64,000 nucleotides of DNA, taken from NCBI GenBank assembly GCA_029204225.1, contig CM055106.1, positions 15,404,278-15,468,277 of the forward strand, written 5' to 3'. A program made the translations under genes and the position numbers. Within the stretch, counting starts at the first letter, position 1. Every line of letters starts with the position of its first letter. The DNA comes from Diphasiastrum complanatum (Eukaryota; Streptophyta; Lycopodiopsida; Lycopodiales; Lycopodiaceae). Below are positions 11,174 through 22,985 of the stretch, piece by piece. The notes below the pieces were generated by a model. It ran no database searches, was not told where the DNA came from, and saw only the letters and a program-made list of their open reading frames with translations.

Positions 11174-12376
11174 ATGTCATCCATGGGTGGATATTTGTTG
11201 GAATCAAGTGAGAGACTCACTTCCACAAATTATTCCATTTGGAAAGTGAGGATGGAATCACTCCTTGTGATCCATGACCTCTTTGACATAGTTCTAGGAG
11301 TTGAGGAAGAGCCTCAAGCTCCCCAAGAACAAACCAAATACAAGAAGAGAGCAAGATTAGTTCTACATTGCATAAAGTTGAATGTATGCAATGACCTCTT
11401 GAAGGAGGTGTCTTCTTGTGCAAATGGATGTGACAAATGCTTTCTTGAATGGCTTATTAGAAAAGGAAATCTACATGATGCAATCCAAGGGCTTCATCAA
11501 GGTTGGTGAGGAGCAAAAAGTGTGCTACTTAAGGAAGAGCCTATATGGCTTGAAGCAAGCACCTAGAGCTTGGTACTTGCATGATTTTCTCTATTCCCTT
11601 GGCTTTGTACTAAGTGCTTATGAACCTTCTTTATATTTCAAATGTAATGAAGGAAAGATCATCATTTTGGTGCTTTATGTTGATGACATCATTATGACAG
11701 GAAATGATGATGAATGCATAAGCAAAGTAAAAGTTGATTTATCTAGTGAGTTCAAGATGGTAGATCTAGGCTTCCCAAAGTTTATACTTGGAATAGAAGT
11801 GTCTAGAAGTAGCAATTTACTTTCATAAGTCAATCTAAATATGCTACTTCCATTCTTGGAAGGTTTGGTATGAAAGGTTGTAAGGGGATTGACACCGCTA
11901 TGGAGCATGTTGTGAAAGCAACTAATGAATTTGATGAAGCATCCTTTGAGGACATCACCCTCTTTAGGAAGCTTATAGGCTCTCTAATATATTTAACCAT
12001 CACTAGACCTGACTTAAGTTTTTGTGAAAGCAAGTTGAGTCAAAGTATGCAAGCTCCTTTAGTTCATCATTGGAAAAGTGCCAAGAGAGTACTTAGATAT
12101 GTTTCTAGTACTAGATTTTTTGGCATACTTTATGAAAAACTTGCACTTGAGGGCCTACTCGGATTCAGATTTTGCAGGTGACAAGATGGATAGAAGTCCA
12201 TTAGTGCATTTGCAACATTTCTTTGTGAGGAGTAATATCTTGGCTTTCCAAAATCAAGATACTATCTCACTATCTTCTTGTGAAGCCGAGTACAAGGCAT
12301 TGACTTCAACAACCAAAGAGCTCCTATGGCTAAGAAGACTCTTGATGGAGCTACATGTGCTAGAGGCCAAGGAGCT
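11174..12376 (+). mobile_element. Ty1/copia remnant, gag joined to RT
   Basis: The gag starts at the ATG at 11174 (STNYSIWKVRMESLLVIHD, then LNVCNDLLKEVSSC). At about 11417 the frame jumps to RT: MDVTNAFLNGLLEKEIYM, LRKSLYGLKQAPRAWY, LVLYVDDIIMTGND (intact YVDD). It continues into SFEDITLFRKLIGSLIYLTI and RNase H (SDSDFAGDK, SLSSCEAEYKALTSTTKELL). Frameshifts occur near 11825 and 12165. About 2.5 kb (rest of gag, protease, integrase, start of RT) is missing. The 3' end is replaced at 12377 by an LTR piece of another family. Confidence 0.85.
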
Positions 12377-12765
12377 CGTTGACGGAATGACACTCTGCTC
12401 TTTTCACTGTGTTCTGTTCGTTGGCAGACATTCATGCACAACTCTATTGTTTCTAGTATTTTTCTTTTCTGCTCTACTCGCTACGTCTCTCACTGTCTCT
12501 TACAATAATTCTGTTTGTTCAAATATATCTTTATGATCCAGAAATAAAAGTTTATATCTCCACTGTGTGGAGTTTACAAGATAGCTAAACGCAGAATCAC
12601 AAGACTAGTTAACGCTAATCAACTAATCAGTTACTCTCCGTCATCACCACTCGTTTCAGCTGGGCGTGAAGTCTACGACTCCAAGCCTGTTGAGCTGCCA
12701 GCTGGCAGCACCTTTGTTTCATGTTCGTGTTGTGGCAAAGTTGCAGGACTTCACCATTTCTGACA
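12377..12765 (-). repeat. Truncated 3' LTR of the copia element at 12766-15805
   Basis: Read on the minus strand this LTR begins TGTCAGAAATGG right after the polypurine tract (complement at 12766-12776). It is cut before its end: compared with the other LTR, about 236 bp are missing. Its inner part overlaps 16054-16118 (CTCGTTGGCAGAATGAC-like). An inverted copy is at 7985-8225. Confidence 0.75.
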
Positions 12766-15700
12766 CTCCCTCTTGAACCTTGCAGCTTTGCACGTTCAAT
12801 CCAATTTTCTTTCTTTGCTTGGAAAAGAGTGGCTTGTCGAGCGACTTCGTGAGCAGATCTGCAATCATGTCTTTTGATTTTATATACTGGACCTGGAGCT
12901 CTTCTTTCAAGATTAAATCTTGAATGTGATGGTACTTCAAAGGTATGTGTTTTGTCTTTGAATGAAAGACATGATCTTGGGACAAATAGATGGCACTCTA
13001 AGAGTCCATCATCATCATGCTTGGCCCTTCTTGTAGTATCCCGATTGCCTCCAGCATCATCTGCAGCCACACTACCTCATTTGCCACCTTTGAAGCTGCG
13101 ACGTATTCAGCTTTGCAAGAGGATTGAGCCACCAAGGTTTGTTTTTTGCATATCCAGCTGATTGCAGCTCACTTGCAGTCGACTATTTTTTTGTTTTTTG
13201 GCAGTGGCTCCAATGTCCATGGCTCGTTTCGCCTCATCAAATCGATCTCCTCTGACATCGCCTGCTTCCAAAATTTTCCCTCTGGACTCTGGATAGCTTC
13301 TTGACATCTTGTTGGCCCTTCAATGAAGCTGCAATACTCAAACTGTGTATGTTCGTTCCACTGAAGATTGTCAGAGTAATAGTCTGGAGGTCTTCTTTGT
13401 CTTGTTGATCTTCTAGGTTTGTTTCGTCGCTACTCAAATGTTTCTTGTTTGTGGGATTGATCTTCTGCTTTCTGCTGCTCTGGAGTCTGCGGCTCTGCAT
13501 TCTAATTTGATGTCTGTCCTCGATCTCCCTCTTGAATAGGCAGCAATGTGAAGATCTCATGGCCTCTTTCGTCTTTCAGTGAAGGGAATGTGGACTCATT
13601 GAACTTCACATCTTTGCTCGAAACAACCTTCTTCGTGGTTGGATCATAGAGCATGTACACTTGTGTGTCATTCGAGTAGCCGACCATGTTGTTTGCTCTG
13701 ATTTGTCATCAAACTTGTTTCTTTTTTTTTTTGGAATGTGCTTGTATGCTGCACATTCGAACACTCGTATGTATGACAGATCAGACTTTCTGCCTGTCCA
13801 CATTTCATATGGTGTCTTGTTATCCAGCACTATCGTTGTTGATCTATTCTGCAGGTGTACAACTGTACCTATTGCCTTAGCCTAGAATTGGACTGACAAT
13901 TGAGCCTGTGCCATCATGCATCTGGCTCCTTCGAATAGCGTTCTGTTTCTTCTTTCTGCTACACCGTTGTATTCTGGTGTGTATGCAGGAGTGAACTGGT
14001 ATTTGATCCCCTATGCTTCGCAGAATTTTAAAAATTCTTTGCTTTTGTATTCACCTCCGTTGTCAGATCTAAGGATCTGTATCTTTTTTGAGGTGTGTCG
14101 CTCTGCAAATGCCACAAACTTCTTGAAGGAATCAAACACTTTAAATCTCTTCTTTAAGTAGTAGATCATGGTCATCCAGCTTTAGTCATTTATGAACATC
14201 AGAAAGTACCTCAAACCTGAGAGTGAATCCATCTTCATCGGTCTACAGACATCAGAGTGGACAAGCTCAAGAACTTCCTTCGCTCTTCTCCCCTCATGTG
14301 TGAATGGATTTTGATGTTGCTTGCCTTTTTAACAGGCTTCGCAGAACTCAGTTTCGGGCCTTGAAATCTTGAGACTTGTGACTATGTCTTTTCTGCTCAT
14401 GTCGTATAGGCTCTGCATGTTCAGATGATACATTCTCTTATGCCAGAGCTGATTTTCATTTTCTGATGCATTTAATATGCTATCAGAGTTGCTGATTATT
14501 TTGGCCTGGTAGAGGTTTCCTTCTCTTCATCCAACCTTCAACAACTTGTTTGTCATTCTCTCGATCATGCGGCATGTGTTGCCGTCAAACAAAACTCGAA
14601 TGCCAAGATCTGTCATCTTGGAGATGGATATCAGATCTTTTCTAAGTGAAGGCACATAGAGTGCTCCTGGCAGCTCTGCTTGGCCTGACAGTGTTCGCAA
14701 CTGTAGAGTGCCGATTCCTTTGACATCGTGTCTGCTCCCATCGCCTAGAATCACTGCTCTGTTGTTTTTGAACTCTCTGAAGTCGATCAAGATCTTCTTG
14801 TTGCAGTTTATGTGAGATATTGCTCCTGAATCAATGACTACATTGTAGTCGTGTTCAGTGTAGCTCGTTGAAGCCTCATCGAGTATTGTGAAAGCTTCGT
14901 CACCTCTATCAGCATCCTTCGATGACTCTGCAACATTAGTTTTTTCAGCTTTGTTATTTCTTTTTGGGTTGAATCTACAATCGTATGCAAATGCCCCTTC
15001 CTCTTGCAGTGCATGCAAGGTATTGCTGGATTGAACCAGCATTTATTGGCCATATGGCCTGGTTTGTGGTAGTGATTGCAGGAAGAAGATTGTTGATTTG
15101 AGGACTTCATCTTTTCGAATCTTGGCTTGTTCTTGTCTTTCTTCTTTCCTTTCGTGAAGAGAGCCTTCTCTTGATCATTGTTTCCCTCTCCTTTGTCTCT
15201 CATCAGCGACAAGATTGACTGCTTTGTCGAATGTCATATCTGGTAGACTCATTATGAGCATTCTCCTTGGTTGATAGGACGTCGGTAGAGATTTCATGAA
15301 GTACATCAACTGCTGTGGTGCTGGGACCTAGTGCTCCTATCCTGATGCACCGAGCTAAGTGAAAATCATTCTAATCTTCTCAACGTGCTGATCCAACTGG
15401 TTTCCATCCCATCGTATGGATTGCAGCTGATTGTGAAGGTGCATGACTGAAGCTACAGTCCTCACTTCATACTTCTGTTTTAATCTTTTCCACGCTGCAT
15501 GGCTGCTTTCGTAGTTTTCAATCGGCATGAGTAGATCATAATTTATGGATGAGATGATGATTGCCATTGCGCGCTCATCTTTTTTTATCCATTCAGCTCT
15601 CCTCGGGTCTCCCTCTGGAGACTGCACCTCCGAGAGTTTGGTCATCGACCAGATGCCTTCACTCTTCAGAAGTGTTTTGATTTTGAATTTACAGATTCTG

Positions 15701-15805
15701 TAATTTGCGCCATCAAGACTGATTGCTACTCTTGTCTGGATTGTTGTAGCCATATTGTGTTGTCTAGAGAATCACGACTTAAATATCAGTAGTGATAACC
15801 TGTGT
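12766..15805 (-). mobile_element. Ty1/copia internal region with RT deletion
   Basis: Minus strand. Gag starts at 15753 (ISLDGANYRICKFKIKTLLK). A zinc knuckle lies near 15070-15035 (CNHYHKPGHMANKC), and protease near 14840-14805 (VIDSGAISHINC). It continues with ALYVPSLRKDLISISKM (14680-14620), integrase remains (13590-14350, ending SSKDVKFNESTFP) and RT only as far as KIVDCK at about 13170. There it jumps to RNase H (AQSSCKAEYVAAS) and the C-terminus (MIADLLTKSLDKPLFSKQR). Compared with the sister copy at 5081-6943, about 1.0 kb covering the RT core is lost. Stops and frameshifts are common. Confidence 0.85.
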
Positions 15806-15817
15806 GCTCTGATACCA
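15806..15817 (-). other. Copia primer-binding site
   Basis: GCTCTGATACCA is the complement of TGGTATCAGAGC. It lies between the gag leader and the LTR terminus TGTCGCG at 15818, which fixes the minus orientation of this element. Confidence 0.85.
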
Positions 15818-16118
15818 TGTCGCGAAAGCCAAACTGTTTTTCTTTTTTCTTTTCGTTTTCATATTCACAAACGATTTCGTGTCTTTGAATTTTCTTTTGC
15901 GCGAAAGCTTCACATGATCCTAGACACGCGACTACACATCACAGAACAGATTCTATTTAGCAATCAAGACAAAAGATGCAAGACAAGAAGATGCATGATA
16001 GTAGAGCAATTGTATATTGAGTTTAATTTTTAGAGCGAGATCGTCAGTGTCTCGCTCGTTGGCAGAATGACACTCTGCTCTTTTTGATGTGTTCTATTCG
16101 TTGGCAGACTTTGATGCA
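15818..16118 (-). repeat. Truncated 5' LTR
   Basis: Begins with TGTCGCGAAAGC next to the PBS and can be aligned to 9636-9774 and, in its last 65 bases, to 12377-12441. It ends abruptly near 16118 where sequence of another retroelement starts. With the other LTR, the full LTR length is inferred to be about 620 bp, with TGTC...GACA ends. Confidence 0.75.
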
Positions 16119-16759
16119 AGTTGGATGGCTTTTTATTCTTCACACTCCTCCTAAAAAGTTATCAACTTGGCTTGATCACTTGAACTTGAAATCTTCCAAG
16201 GTTGGTCGATTTGTTGATGAAGAAACTCTTTGTGTGTGGATTCTTTGCTTTGAATTTGAATTGAAGATGATCAAAGAATCCATCATAGCAGTACCCTTAC
16301 CATAACCATGATAAGATCTCTTTGACATAAATCTTTTCAAAATTCCTTTGAAAAATATTCCACCAATCTGCTACTATGCCAATGTGCCTCTTCCATGCCT
16401 GATGTCGATCTTGGGTTTGCAAAGTCCACATGCATGAAGTTGGCTGCACCAAAAACCAAAAAAATCTGAGGCCTCCAAGCCTCATAATGGCCACAAAGAT
16501 CATATAGATCAAGTTTAGATCTTGAGCAATGTTCAAGATTAAGCACACTAGCTTTATTGGTCCAAACACTATGAACTCTATCCAAAATGTATCTAATCTT
16601 GAAACCATACTCAAACTTGATCAAATTGAGGCTAAATACTTTCTTGAGGATGTAAATGTCCTCATTGGATGTTTCACTTACTCTCAAAAGACATTCACAA
16701 CATGCCTTATCAAATGAAAGAACATATTCTTCAATATGTTTGAGCTTGTTCTTATTCTT
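16119..16759 (-). mobile_element. 3' end of another minus-strand retroelement, no pol recognised
   Basis: The complement of a polypurine tract (CTCCTCCTAAAAAG at about 16145-16158) follows an LTR-like end (CTTCACA). The PPT is the same type as at 21010, 29167 and 59051. Minus-strand frames at 16297-16687 are open for about 100 codons but lack recognisable pol motifs. Only about 25 bp of the LTR remain. Confidence 0.4.
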
Positions 16760-17975
16760 TGTCGTAATATACCAACAAGGTTAAGATAGATTTTGTAGTA
16801 AATAATGTTGTTCCCACAGAGGACAACGTTAGAAAGTTATGTATTTGGTATAATTATGACAAGTGATTTCGAGTGTTATTCTGGTTGTCGACAGACATTA
16901 GAAAGTAACCAGTATTACTTGTGTTTGGGGTGTGTAATGTTAGTAATTTCAAAACAACAATCTGGCCTCTATCAAATCGAATGAAACACGTTTTACAGAT
17001 GAGATGTTATTAGTGTAGTATGGCAATACTACACTCTAGCTGATTAAGGTGTCAACAGAGAGTCGAGAATTGTTCGATGTATTTGTGGTTGTGCAGACAA
17101 TTAATTAATCGCATTCGCAAACTGTTCGTTTCTAGACAGAAGTCCTCAACAACTTAAGTCCAAGGTTTTGGTTAAAGAACACGGATAGTTTTAGAGCACG
17201 TTAGAAACTTATGTCAATTACAATTAGGAACACAAATCAAAGACTCAATTCTTCAGATAGGGACTGTCATCTCATATGTATACATACAGTGTTATTCAAT
17301 GATTGTGCTAGACTGTACCAAATGTAGTCGTTATTTGAGTGCGAAAAGAAAGTATTCGCGACAAACGAATAAGATGATTTTAAGATAGTTCTTTAGAGCA
17401 TGTTTTACGGATACACATCAAACGACTGTAATGCGCTAGAGAGTCTGTCTGATCAGAGAGTAATTCATGTAATGCATTAGAGATTGCTAGTAGACTCAGG
17501 ATCACTCACACTCAACAGTGCGGAGAGCAGAGATAAGAGAGAATAACTCTCATCACTCTATTCACTTCTTCAACCTCTTACATATGCATAAACTCTTATC
17601 TCTCGATGCTCGAGACTGAAGTGTGAGATCTGTCCTACGGGACGAACAAACACACCTCTAAAATAACAGGTGCGTCGCTCCCGCTAAAAGGTCTAGTTAA
17701 TAATTAGATTGAGAGAGGTATATTTAACTAAGAGTTAAAATTACTCTAGTTTAACATGTCTTTTCATATCTAGTCATTTCGCGTGGACGACCTAGTAAAG
17801 GCTATCCAAGACAATGTCTTTTAAAGGTCTTGCCCTTAAATACAAGGCAAGTACTTAGGAGATATATTCCCAAAAAATGACTTAGGCCTCGTCATGATTT
17901 ATATTTATCTAGCTCATATCTTCATTTTCGAGTATATCATGCCATATCAATTTTTAACAATTTCGTGGCATCACA
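16760..17975 (-). repeat. Probable 1.2-kb LTR
   Basis: The stretch runs from TGTCGTAAT to GGCATCACA, so on the minus strand it has TGTGATGCC...ACGACA ends. A purine tract (GAGGAAGGGG, complement at 17979-17988) lies 4 bases outside. The phrase TTGTTCCCACAGAGGAC about 65 bases in resembles a segment at the same position in the gypsy LTR at 39037. There is no long frame. No second copy is in the window, so boundaries are inferred. Confidence 0.45.
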
Positions 17976-17988
17976 TATCCCCTTCCTC

Positions 17989-18299
17989 AAATGTGAAACG
18001 TCCTCGTGAACATATCATTTTTATTATTTTGAGGATCATTCGTGAATCATTCTATTCTTCACATTTTTGTTAAGACGAAAAGATATTTCTTCATATGTTT
18101 CTTCCTTTAGATATTTCTTCATCTCAGAGAATATGTATCTTTGTTGTTTCTTTTAAATAAATTGATTTGATTTGATCTTTGAATTGTTGATAAGAACTGG
18201 AATCAAACTTCAAAACATCTTCAAAACTTCAAAGATCTAGATTCAGCATCACATAGAAACATCACCACGACATATGCAAGAATGAATATTTAAGAAAGA
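17989..18299. other. Spacer next to the LTR, no gene
   Basis: T-rich sequence with repeated TATTTCTTCATATG-like words near 18080-18120. No supported frame. Confidence 0.4.
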
Positions 18300-19868
18300 T
18301 TCAATTCTTCATGTAGCTTTTGGGCGAACTCCAAGTTTTGTTGAGCCTCAATCAACAACAAGTCTTCTTTGGATTTTGTATAATGGCCAACTGGTAGGTT
18401 GCCAAATTCTTGAAGCTTAACTGGGAGCAAGGTTCCATTGAACAGCTCCTGAGTTAATTTTCTGTTGGCATCTTAATCACTACGTAATGTGCTTTCTTTA
18501 CAATAGCGAGCTAAAAATCTTATGAAAGACTTTTAACATAAAGATTCTGAACAAAAAACAATGTCTTTGTCACAAAGGCGCCAGACTGCCAAAATGATTT
18601 CAGAACTGTTTATAATGTATTGACTTCCTTCTGTCTTGCAGATTGTGTCGAATCTCTGCAAAATAATCTGCAAGGTTTCGCTCCCAATCCACGTAAAGAC
18701 TGAAAAGTTCAAGATAGGCCATATTTACATTAATCAGCAAACCTGCATCGTCGAAAGCACCTAGATCCACAACAACTTGTGGTTTGTACAGTTGAAACTG
18801 TGACTTTCGCTTCCAAAAATGTCACTTATTGTCTTCATTTCGCAAAAATTAAAACCCTTTGATTCGAATGTATTCGAGAGCATACATAGCAGAAGAGCCT
18901 ATGTATAACTCTGTTGAACCAAAAGGCACGACCTGGATTTTATTTTGAATTATGCCCCAGCAGAGACATCCTTTCTGCTCGATAGATAACTGGGCCCCTA
19001 ACCAGAGAAAGTTGTCCTTGTCCCATGGTTGCTTCCAATCGTCGAAGGCGATGCCTACTGTGCCTGGTAGCATCATGTAATCCACATGCCATTGTAATTC
19101 AATGTTAATTGCCTGAGGACACCACTTCCAGAATCGTCTAGCAAATGCATGGAATCTTTCAGCACATACCTTCGACTGGTTTCGACATGTTCGCTTTGCT
19201 TGAGTAGTTACTGTGGCCAAGTCCAGAGTTTGCAACTCAGCAGCTAACTTCTGGTCTTCCAACTATTGCTTGAGATTTGACAACTCCTGTTCGAACTTGC
19301 CGATCTTCATGATTGCCTCCAAATACTCTGGATGGTTGATAACTCTTGAGCAGGCAGACATAGCTTGTATTTGCTGCGTCAGATCATCAATGCAAAGTAG
19401 GGCCTGAAGGTATTCTTCGTGAGAGTTGGGCCTGCTGCAAGTTGGGGTGGCTTCACTAGACAACTCCTTCAACTCAACCAACTCTTCCTCGACAAGTGCC
19501 TTTGCATCCTTTACTCAAAAAATTTTGAGCATCTGGCCTTGGAGCTGGGTTAGCTTTGAGAGGTCTACTATGATCGAGCCTGCATTGCTGCATAGAGTAA
19601 GAGCAACTTCTGTCTTTAATCATGTGGCTTGCTCCTCCTGCAAATGCTTTTGGAGAGTGACATTGTGTTGATTTGAAACCAACAACTGTTGTTTCAAAGA
19701 ATCATTTTGAGTCTGAAAATTTATAGAATTGGCCTCAATCGTCTTATTGGTCTGTTTCAAAAAATCAGCTTCGTTTATTGCAGTCTGAAGCTACGTTTCG
19801 AGAAAATGATTTCGTTCAATCAGTTGCGTGTTGTCTGATTCGAGCGAGTGGTTGCTATGCTTGGCTTG
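18300..19868 (-). pseudogene. Broken coiled-coil reading frame of unknown family
   Basis: Read on the minus strand from 19868: a frame rich in Gln, Asn, Leu and Glu with coiled-coil character (for example NDSLKQQLLVSNQHNVTLQK near 19720-19660). Then 19481-19263 and 19262-18849 form two nearly continuous frames; the second contains VCAERFHAFARRFWKWCPQ and WHVDYMMLPGTVGIAFDDW. A further coding-like block lies near 18770-18610 (VVVDLGAFDDAGLLINVNMA). Stops between blocks show decay or unrecognised introns. It is fused at its 5' side to a copia RNase H end and followed by a probable LTR, so it may be the internal region of an LTR element with a non-standard ORF or a captured host gene. I do not recognise the family. 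Confidence 0.45.
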
Positions 19869-20142
19869 ATTGGTTGTCACAAAATATTATTGGCTGCTCC
19901 TCGGCCTCCATGACTTGCAACTCCACCAAAAGCCTCTTCAACCATAAAATCTCCTTTGTTGTGGATGTTAGTGCCTTGTATTCTGATTCGGTTGAAGATA
20001 GAGAAATAGTTTCTTGCTTTTTTGAAAGCCAAGACACTATGACATTGCAAAGGAAGGTAACAAAAGCACTCGTGGACCTCCTATCCACCTTATCACCTGC
20101 AAAATCAGCATCCGAATATGCCCTTAAGGCAAGATTAGATCA
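19869..20142 (-). mobile_element. Copia RNase H, left half of an interrupted element
   Basis: Minus-strand coding for ALRAYSDADFAGDKVDRR, SWLSKKQETISLSSTESEYK, ALTSTTKEILWLKRLLVEL and IIFCDNQSS. It continues exactly from the right-hand fragment at 24835-25316: rejoining the two at GATC restores the copia order (...FGILYGG, then SNLALRAYSD). The element in between is therefore a nested insertion. Confidence 0.85.
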
Positions 20143-20145
20143 TGT

Positions 20146-20303
20146 TTGTTAGAAAGTGTCAAGGCTATAGCCCTTGCACAACACTCTAGGAACATAAAGG
20201 GATGGGTAGCTCAGTGGTAGAGCACCCCACCGGAATGGGGGAGGTCCTAGGTTCAATCCCTAGCCCGACCACACACACCAAGTGTAAAAACTTTTCACAT
20301 GGT
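20146..20303 (+). mobile_element. 158-bp insertion carrying a tRNA-like sequence
   Basis: This block lies between two copies of ATCATGT (20139-20145 and 20304-20310). Removing it leaves GATCA directly against the LTR start, so it inserted at the edge of the copia LTR. It holds a tRNA-like sequence with RNA polymerase III A and B boxes. The last bases (ACTTTTCACATGGTATCA) look like a plus-strand LTR end plus PBS start, so a strand-transfer product is an alternative to a SINE. Confidence 0.5.
20200..20271 (+). tRNA. tRNA-like sequence (pseudo-tRNA or SINE head)
   Basis: A 72-nt cloverleaf can be drawn: acceptor stem GGATGGG/CCCGACC (six pairs of seven, one G-U, one A-A mismatch); D arm GCTC-AGTGGTA-GAGC; anticodon arm with four of five pairs and loop CCGGAAT; 5-nt variable loop; perfect T arm CTAGG-TTCAATC-CCTAG. 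The A box (TAGCTCAGTGGTAGA) and B box (GGTTCAATCC) are good. Position 33 is C instead of the almost universal T, and the anticodon position would read GGA without the long variable arm expected of tRNA-Ser. A working tRNA is therefore unlikely; a tRNA-derived SINE or pseudogene fits better. Confidence 0.6.
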
Positions 20304-20307
20304 ATCA

Positions 20308-21009
20308 TGTGAAAGTACTGTACTTTAGGACCATAAATGGATCTACAAAAGATCCACAAGAGTGATTGGATGCTTGCTTAACAATCTATCAAAAAACTAG
20401 ACACAAAAAAGTTGATCTAGATTGGCAATTTGACAAACAACAAGCATTAACAATCAAAAGCATTGATAAACATTGAAATCCGAGCCCACACGTGTGTACT
20501 ACAGGCTGTAGTACGGCCTTCAACCTGAGAAACAAGTAGAAATTGATTTGGTTTCATTTGGATCACAAAAACTCAATGTACATAGTGAACTAGCTTGAGA
20601 TTGCCAATGAGCTCCAAAAATTTTCTATCTTCTCACTATGGAGAGAGGGAATACATAGCAAATTCGACTTCCTTCTTGAAGTTAGGTGGATTTCCAGCAT
20701 TTAATAAGGAAGTTAACTCACTCTCCTTGACCTAAAATGAAACCTTAGTCTATTTCCTAGAGTCATGCTTGGTAGATAGCTAGTTGGTCAAATTTTCACC
20801 TTAAATCTAGGATTTAGGTCCTATAAACTAGGAATCACTACCAAAATGACATGACCAACCCTATGGACTTGACCTAGCCTACATTAGGATGGGTTTTCCA
20901 CGTGGCATCATGGCCTCACATGTGTGGGGCCCACTTGTGTACACAATTTACACTATTCTACATGGTTTTTGATCAAGCTAGATTTGCCAATTTTTGGCAA
21001 TTCTTCACA
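20308..21009 (-). repeat. Left (3') LTR, 702 bp
   Basis: Same length as 24133-24834 with few visible differences, and ends TGTGAAAG...CTTCACA. It contains a CCCACACGTGTGT palindrome near 20486 and the phrase GTACGGCC seen in other LTRs of this window. Confidence 0.9.
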
Positions 21010-21467
21010 CTCCTCCTCAAATTTAGCTTGATCTATTTACAACTCTCTTGATAGATCAATGAAAGCTTTAGAAGTGTCTAAAAAATCCAGCTACAAAGAA
21101 GGAACTTTTGAGACTCCAATAGAGAATGATGTCCATGAAGGATCTTTCACCACCTCTTAGAGGATCCCTTACAAGATGTTCCATAAATGTGTCTATATAC
21201 ATGTAGCACACTTCAAAACTAAACATCATGCCAAGCCATGGATTCCAAGGCATTTTGTGCACTTGAAGATACATCAATTAAAATATTAAGTGCATAAATA
21301 ATATTGCCAAAGACAACTTGTCTTGCTTGATTCATATGATTGAGCCTAGATGGCTCCATCTTGATACTCAAGGTTCTTCTTGGAGTCCTCGGGTCTTGAG
21401 CTTGCTCCTCCACTTGACTTGACTCCAAACCATCAATGAATTGAATAAGGTGTTGATCCAAAGGTGC

Positions 21468-22985
21468 TTATTCAAGTTTACAAATCTTCCACTCTTGAAA
21501 GATCACATTTCCACCATTGACAAATTCTTTGGCTAAAAACAAGTAGATTCTACAATCTCTACTTGAAGAGCAAAACACTACCATTATTCCTATCATTGAA
21601 ATAGGATAATCTTTGGTCCTTACATTGGAATGATCATGCTCAAAGCATGTGGACCCAAAGATTTCCAATACAATTGATGTTTCATCTTTTATGACACTAT
21701 TCAAACTATTACAAAAATAGTTATCCAATGAAATTGCTTTATCAACAACAAATGTAGATTTCAAAGCATCCCATTTCATTGTCTTGTCATACAAAGCAAT
21801 AAACACCATGAATCTTAAAGGTAAGAAACAAGTCACCTCATGTCTACTAATACTTTCCAAAAAGTATTCAAAGATAGTAGACTCTCCAATGCTCACCACC
21901 CTTGCAAGATGCACACTTGAATGGACAATTTGCATGCAATTTGATGACTCAAACATTGTCATTGAGGACTCCCTTGAAGCTCTCATGCTTTGAGGCTGAT
22001 CCTCAAGATCTTCCTCCTTTTGATGCTCCTCCTCAATGCAAGCAAGATCACACTTTGCCAAGATCTCCTCTTGAGTGATCTCCTCCTTTGCCAAGCTCAT
22101 TCTTTTAAAAGCAACACTAGCTTCCAACTTAAACAATCTTCCATGTTTAAATCCCTTTGCTATGCAAACATCATTCTTCAAGATGAAACAAACACCATGC
22201 TTAAAGTGGACATCCAAACCACTTTCTAAGAGTAAACCAACACTAAGCATATTGTTGGTGATTGATGGTACATAAAGGACATTTTCTAGATCCATGCATT
22301 TTGAGGATTCTAGACACAAAGAGATGGTGCCAACACCATCTATCCTACACTCTTCATCATTTGCAGTAAAGACAAACTTTTTAGCAGCATTGAAAGAGTG
22401 TAAGGTTGAGAAAAAGTCCTTTTCACAAGACATGTGAGAGCTAGCCCCATTGTCGATCCACCAATTGTCTCTTGAATTGCTATTGCTTGTTGGTGAGGAT
22501 GTAGATGCCATCAAGAATATGTCTACTTCATCCTCCTCCTCCTTTGCAAGGTTTCCTTGTTTGTCCTCCTCCACTTGTGCTCTTAGCCTCTTGTAGCATT
22601 CAGATGCATAATGCCCCTTCCTTCCACAAAAGAAGCATTTTTGCTTTGACTTGTCCTTTGAGCTTGATGCATCATCCTCTTCTTTGGCCTCCTTTGGATG
22701 CTTCTTCTTTCTATTGGTTTTCTTTTTGCCCTTGAATGAGAAATTGGCTTTCTCATCACCATCCTGCAATGACAAGGAACTCATCCTAGATTTTGCATGG
22801 AGCATCCTACACTCTTCAGCCACTAATACACTGTGAAGTTTTTCTATAGTTGGCAAAGTGTCTTGGATGGCAAAACTTTGGACTAAATTTGCAAAGTCTT
22901 GATTTTGGTGAGGAGATTTGATCCCAAACTTGGTAGGGGTCCAAATCCGTACTGTCCACATGTGTGGGCACCTCTGAACCTGCAT
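21468..22985 (-). pseudogene. Copia gag C-terminus, protease and shortened integrase, 505 codons open
   Basis: The native part starts near codon 30 (DFANLVQSFAIQDTLPTIEK); the first codons are antisense leader created by the inversion. A zinc knuckle CFFCGRKGHYASEC lies at residues 117-130. The protease motif at 176-184 reads WWIDNGASS: the usual D-S/T-G is D-N-G, so activity is doubtful. ENVLYVPSITNNMLSVG follows. Integrase is reduced to pieces (MQIVHSSVHL near the start, EIFGSTCFEHDH and KEFVNGGNVIFQEW near the end) yet the frame stays open. Downstream, 21068-21461 holds scrambled linker and RT-end remains (RTPRRTLSIKMEPSR, ERSFMDIILY). The RT core is absent. Confidence 0.75.

Noticed and set aside
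19778-20152. 124-codon plus-strand frame
   Set aside because: Antisense of the copia RNase H and the coiled-coil frame; no independent motif.
20200-20271. Functional tRNA-Ser (GGA)
   Set aside because: C at position 33, no long variable arm, an acceptor mismatch, and location in a small insertion; a pseudo-tRNA or SINE head fits better.
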